64,000 nucleotides of DNA from Phoronis australis (Eukaryota > Phoronida > Phoronidae). Positions 60,930 through 64,000 of this stretch are shown here, one piece after another (the first letter of the stretch is position 1; each line of letters starts with the position of its first letter). The stretch lies in assembly GCA_002633005.1 (NCBI GenBank), contig NMRA01000150.1:136246-200245 (forward strand), read 5' to 3'. The position numbers were made by a program, and so were the translations under genes. The notes below the pieces were generated by a model. The model did no database searches. It had not been told where the DNA came from and saw only the letters and a program-made list of their open reading frames with translations.

Positions 60930-61056
60930 AATTTATTGAGTTTTACGTTTGTCATAGACGGCTGAAGTGAAGCACCCGTGGAATTTCTAGTCCAGAGTGT
61001 CATACCTTGTAGTATTATATAGTGCATTAGGGACGAACAGAAGCTGAGGACGCCTG
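60930..61056. repeat. Partial unit of the inverted array
   Basis: GGCTGAAGTGAAGCACCCGT, GTGTCATACCTTGTAGTATT and CAGAAGCTGAGGACGCCTGT match the inverted (A') orientation of the 56.7-57.7 kb array. It ends seven bases before the Penelope-type arm starts. Confidence 0.75.
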
Positions 61057-61063
61057 TGGCTGT

Positions 61064-61330
61064 CTAGGCAATGACCATCGCCTCTGTTGGCTCGAACCAG
61101 AGGCGATGCAGAGGCTATAGGTGCTCTGTACGCCGGAAGCTTTTCAGCGAATTATGCCTCGCACCGACTAAACCATCAAAGTCACATTGTTATAAATACC
61201 TTTTGCGCATAGAGGAACATCTTAGGAGGTTGTCGATGTGTTTACTTCCTTCCAACTCGAACAAATACTCCCGTTATGAAACTTTTTCTTCGAGCAGTCC
61301 CTAGTTCAGTTCCCAAAATCATGAACTCGC
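61064..61330 (-). repeat. Penelope-type 5' arm, left
   Basis: It contains the same blocks as 55770-55996: CGCCGGAAGCTTTTCAGCGA, TTTTGCGCATAGAGGAACAT, TTCTTCGAGCAGTCCC. On the - strand it would encode GIIRRKASG, as in the N-terminus of copy A (SIIRRKSSG). The outer end has an 11-bp stem CATCGCCTCTG/CAGAGGCGATG. It pairs with 63362-63625. Confidence 0.8.
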
Positions 61331-61358
61331 CATTTTTATACTGCGCACGCTCGCTAGG

Positions 61359-62751
61359 CAGGGCTCGACGTAACGAGCTGCAGGTCGCATTTGCGACCAG
61401 AAATTTGGAAATGCGAGCTGAGATTTTGGCCAGCTCGCATTAAGTTGTAAAATGCGACCTAGGAATTCCAACGTATGCGAGCTGAGTTTTTAAACTTCGC
61501 GGCAGATACCTGGGAAATATTGAGCAACTCGGGTGGTTCCGACCATTATTTGGATGTTTCCAAATCAAGTTCAGAAGAACATTCATTGAGAAAAGCACTC
61601 CCGATGACTTGTAAACATATCACATGAACAAGGGAATGCAGAATTGGTCTTTGACGCATTTTTTGACCAATACTTTCGGCTTTTTGCAAATTTCCGGACC
61701 TCGGAATAACATGTGATAATACGTCAGAAAGCAACGGTGTTGCTACTAATTCTTAAACAACGAAATTACCAAGCTTCGTGGTGGAAAAATATTTATTTTT
61801 CATAGGTGTCCTTAACATCAAATTACGGCAACACCCACGGCAATATGCCAGATAGCACTGCGGCACTGGTTGGTTCCACTATTAGCGCCGGAAAGCGGTC
61901 CCGCAGATGATCATCGTGACTTGGAAAAATGCGTCTCATTTTTTATCGCGAAAGACAGCAAATGTGAAAATGACATCCGAATTAATCGCCAAACGACGGG
62001 CATGCCTTTACGCGCTTTCGGCAGAATAGTAGAAACCCGCACCGTCGGAAATCATTTCGAGGCTTTTTTATTTCATGAAAAACTAATTGACTACGTACCG
62101 GTAAACAGCATAAGTCCCACATTTTTTGTCGTGAAATTTGCAGTGAATTGTTTCCGCGTATCAACATGTCATTCAGCGAGTAGGGCAACGTTTCACGAAT
62201 TTCTTCCAACAGGATGTTTTTTAAAACGTCAAGTTGAAAAGTTTGGCCTGCGAACAAATGGAAGGAATTCACACTCAGAGTTATCAATCTTTGGATCTTT
62301 AACGACTTTGATGACAGTCGTATAGCAAGTCAGTCCTAGAAAAATCGCGGATACTTTTTCAACAAATATTTTCTTCTTTTTCACTTTGCACGCTCAGCTA
62401 ATCGAATGTATGTGTCGGTTAGAGAGCACTGATTTAACTTTCACGTCGGCAACTGCCTTGCGCTCCAGGGTCTTTCACTGGATGGCGCCAGTGAAGAATT
62501 GTAATGCGGTGCATGCATGATATGCTTGTAAGAACTCAGTTTTGCGACATGACATTTGTGAGTATTTAACGTCGCAAGAGCATAATCTAGGCATTTTCTG
62601 ATGACGTAAAATCCAATTTTGGTCCGTAAAAATGGCAAGAAATTTTCGCGACCTGGACTTTATGAATGCGAGCTGAATTTTGAAAATGCGACCTAGGATT
62701 TTGGCTTGGTCGCAAAATGCGATCTGGCGATTTTCATATCGTCGAGCCCTG
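61359..62751. mobile_element. hAT-like element, CAGGGCTCGACG family, copy 2, CTAGG duplication
   Basis: Ends CAGGGCTCGACG at both sides (inverted). It is flanked by CTAGG at 61354-61358 and 62752-62756. It lies in reverse orientation to 35449-37786 and is shorter (1393 bp). The same subterminal arrays of GCGACCT/GCGAGCT motifs occur at both ends. The 151-codon open frame at 61870-62325 has no recognised domain. It is inserted in the spacer of the Penelope-type arm pair. Confidence 0.85.
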
Positions 62752-62868
62752 CTAGGTGATGTGAATTCATGAACTCAATCTTTAAATAGGCCAAAGGTGA
62801 GCCATTGCAGTCTTGTCAGTCAAATGTTCGTTTCCAAAATGCCACCACTTATACTTGTCTTTAGAGGA

Positions 62869-63110
62869 GGCAGTGTGGCCCGGTCGATAAGTGCCCGCTT
62901 TCTTTACTCGAAGTCGTGGGTTCAAGTCCCACCAGGTCACACTGCCAAACCCTTGAGCCAGGTTTCTTGCTCCTCAGCTCGGTTTTAACCATATATTAAT
63001 AAAGCATAAAAACATTTCCAGGTGATCAGTGCAATGGGCACACATGTGAGGCCTGCGCACGTCTGGTACAACGTGTATCAGACCGCCTGCAATTATTTTT
63101 TTTTACTTGT
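62869..63110 (+). mobile_element. tRNA-derived SINE-like sequence
   Basis: A 5' tRNA-like head contains an A-box-like segment (GTGGCCCGGTCGATAAGTGC) and a canonical B box (GGTTCAAGTCC, 62929-62939), with GTGTGGCC and GGTCACAC able to pair as an acceptor-like stem. A non-tRNA body of about 150 bases and a poly-T run near 63096-63106 follow. That layout is typical of a SINE and not of a functional tRNA gene. Confidence 0.65.
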
Positions 63111-63361
63111 CTTTAATTGGCGTTACTTGAAACTGATTGTATTTCAATGAATCATTGTTTGTATTTGCTAAAAATAAATGCTGTTGATATGACATTTAAT
63201 AGTCTTTGTTCACATATTTGACATTTTAATGTTTAACAACATGGCAAATGCAGGGCTGGTTCCCGGCAGCACGTACGCGAAGGGCGGGAACTTCAGCTTT
63301 CAAAGTCCGCCGGTAGGTCCGCAACTTCTGACCTTCGGCCTGGTTAAAAAAATGAAAAAGT

Positions 63362-63625
63362 TGATTTCACGATTTTGGGAACTGAAATAGGGACTGCTCG
63401 AAGAAAAAGTTTCACAACGGGAGTATTTGTTCGAGTTGGAAGGAATTAAACACATCGACAACCTCCTAAGGTGTTCCTCTATGCGCAAAAGGTATTTATA
63501 ACGTGACTATGATGGTTTAGTCGGTGCGAGGCATAATTCGCCGAAAAGCTTCCGGCGTACAGAGCGCCTATAGCCTCTGCATCGCCTCTGGTTCGAGCCA
63601 ACAGAGGCGATGGTCATTGCCTAGT
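63362..63625 (+). repeat. Penelope-type 5' arm, right (inverted partner)
   Basis: Reverse complement of 61064-61330 with few changes (GGGACTGCTCGAAGAAAAAG, TTTGTTCGAGTTGGAAGGAA, CGCCGAAAAGCTTCCGGCGT). The + strand reads RGIIRRKASGVQSAYS. The arms meet the same outer sequence TGGTCATTGCCTAG in mirror form. Confidence 0.8.
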
Positions 63626-64000
63626 GCCATGGCATATGGTAGGGAGGACAATCGAAAAGTAGGTCACGGTGCTCCATATCTGCCTCCGTGTAAAACCCAC
63701 GTCGGTAAATTACCCGATTTCAGACTTCAAAGTTAACTATAAGACAATTTTGTGTTATAAATCGTTACCTTAGTCTTTATTTGTAAGTTTGTAATCTTTT
63801 TGTCTCAAATTATCGCTGATAAATCATTTTTTGTAAGCTTTTTTTAGCGCACGATTTTCCGTCATGCGATCAACTTTCGAAAAAGTACCTCTTGTTCCTC
63901 CTATCCAAAAGAGCATTATACTCTCAAATACAAACATGAAATTTGGACAGGATGTAGTTTAGATGCGTGCGCATCTCCTCAAGTTGTTTTCTCGAAGTCA
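63626..64000. other. Unassigned window end
   Basis: AT-rich sequence with no gene or repeat recognised. Confidence 0.4.

Noticed and set aside
61870-62325. 151-codon open frame inside the CAGGGCTCGACG element
   Set aside because: No known domain, and not seen in the longer copy at 35449-37786; probably chance.
62869-62950. Functional tRNA gene
   Set aside because: Extra bases between T-arm and outer stem, poor anticodon arm, and a long 3' body favour a SINE.

Overview
This window is animal genomic DNA. It has large introns, GT-AG splice sites and a dense load of decayed transposons. A metazoan, most likely a marine invertebrate, fits the KAT6-type gene, the Penelope-like retroelements and the many hAT- and Harbinger-like fragments. 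I cannot name the species from sequence alone.

Two protein-coding genes are supported, and they converge tail to tail. (1) On the + strand, from 6460 to a stop at 42718-42720, sixteen exons join with consistent phases at every junction. They encode about 1560 residues of a KAT6 (MOZ/MORF/Enok-type) MYST histone acetyltransferase. The order is: second part of the double PHD finger, a CCHHC zinc finger, a basic linker with AT-hook-like motifs, the MYST catalytic domain, basic/acidic segments, and a Pro/Gln/Met-rich C-terminus. The N-terminal exons and the first half of PHD1 were not found and probably lie upstream of the window. (2) On the - strand, the last two coding exons of the splicing factor BUD31 lie at 45193-45027 and 43935-43885. 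Their upstream exons were not found.

Nearly everything else is repeat. KAT6 introns hold a satellite-like repeat of about 147-bp subunits in one orientation, at least five DNA-transposon families with readable target-site duplications (3, 5, 6 and 8 bp), and 36-bp and 43-bp minisatellites. The BUD31 side (45-64 kb) holds three Penelope-like fragments, long inverted-repeat arms related to Penelope 5' ends, a tRNA-derived SINE, and an alternating inverted-repeat array with a weak hammerhead-like motif.

Region by region: 1-6459, upstream repeats; 6460-7633, PHD exons; 7752-12632, transposons; 12961-16535, zinc finger and linker exons with satellite; 16536-27718, a giant repeat-filled intron; 27719-34740, MYST and post-MYST exons; 34741-40698, the last intron with two transposons; 40699-42720, the terminal exon; 43864-45193, the BUD31 3' end; 45194-64000, repeats and unassigned sequence.
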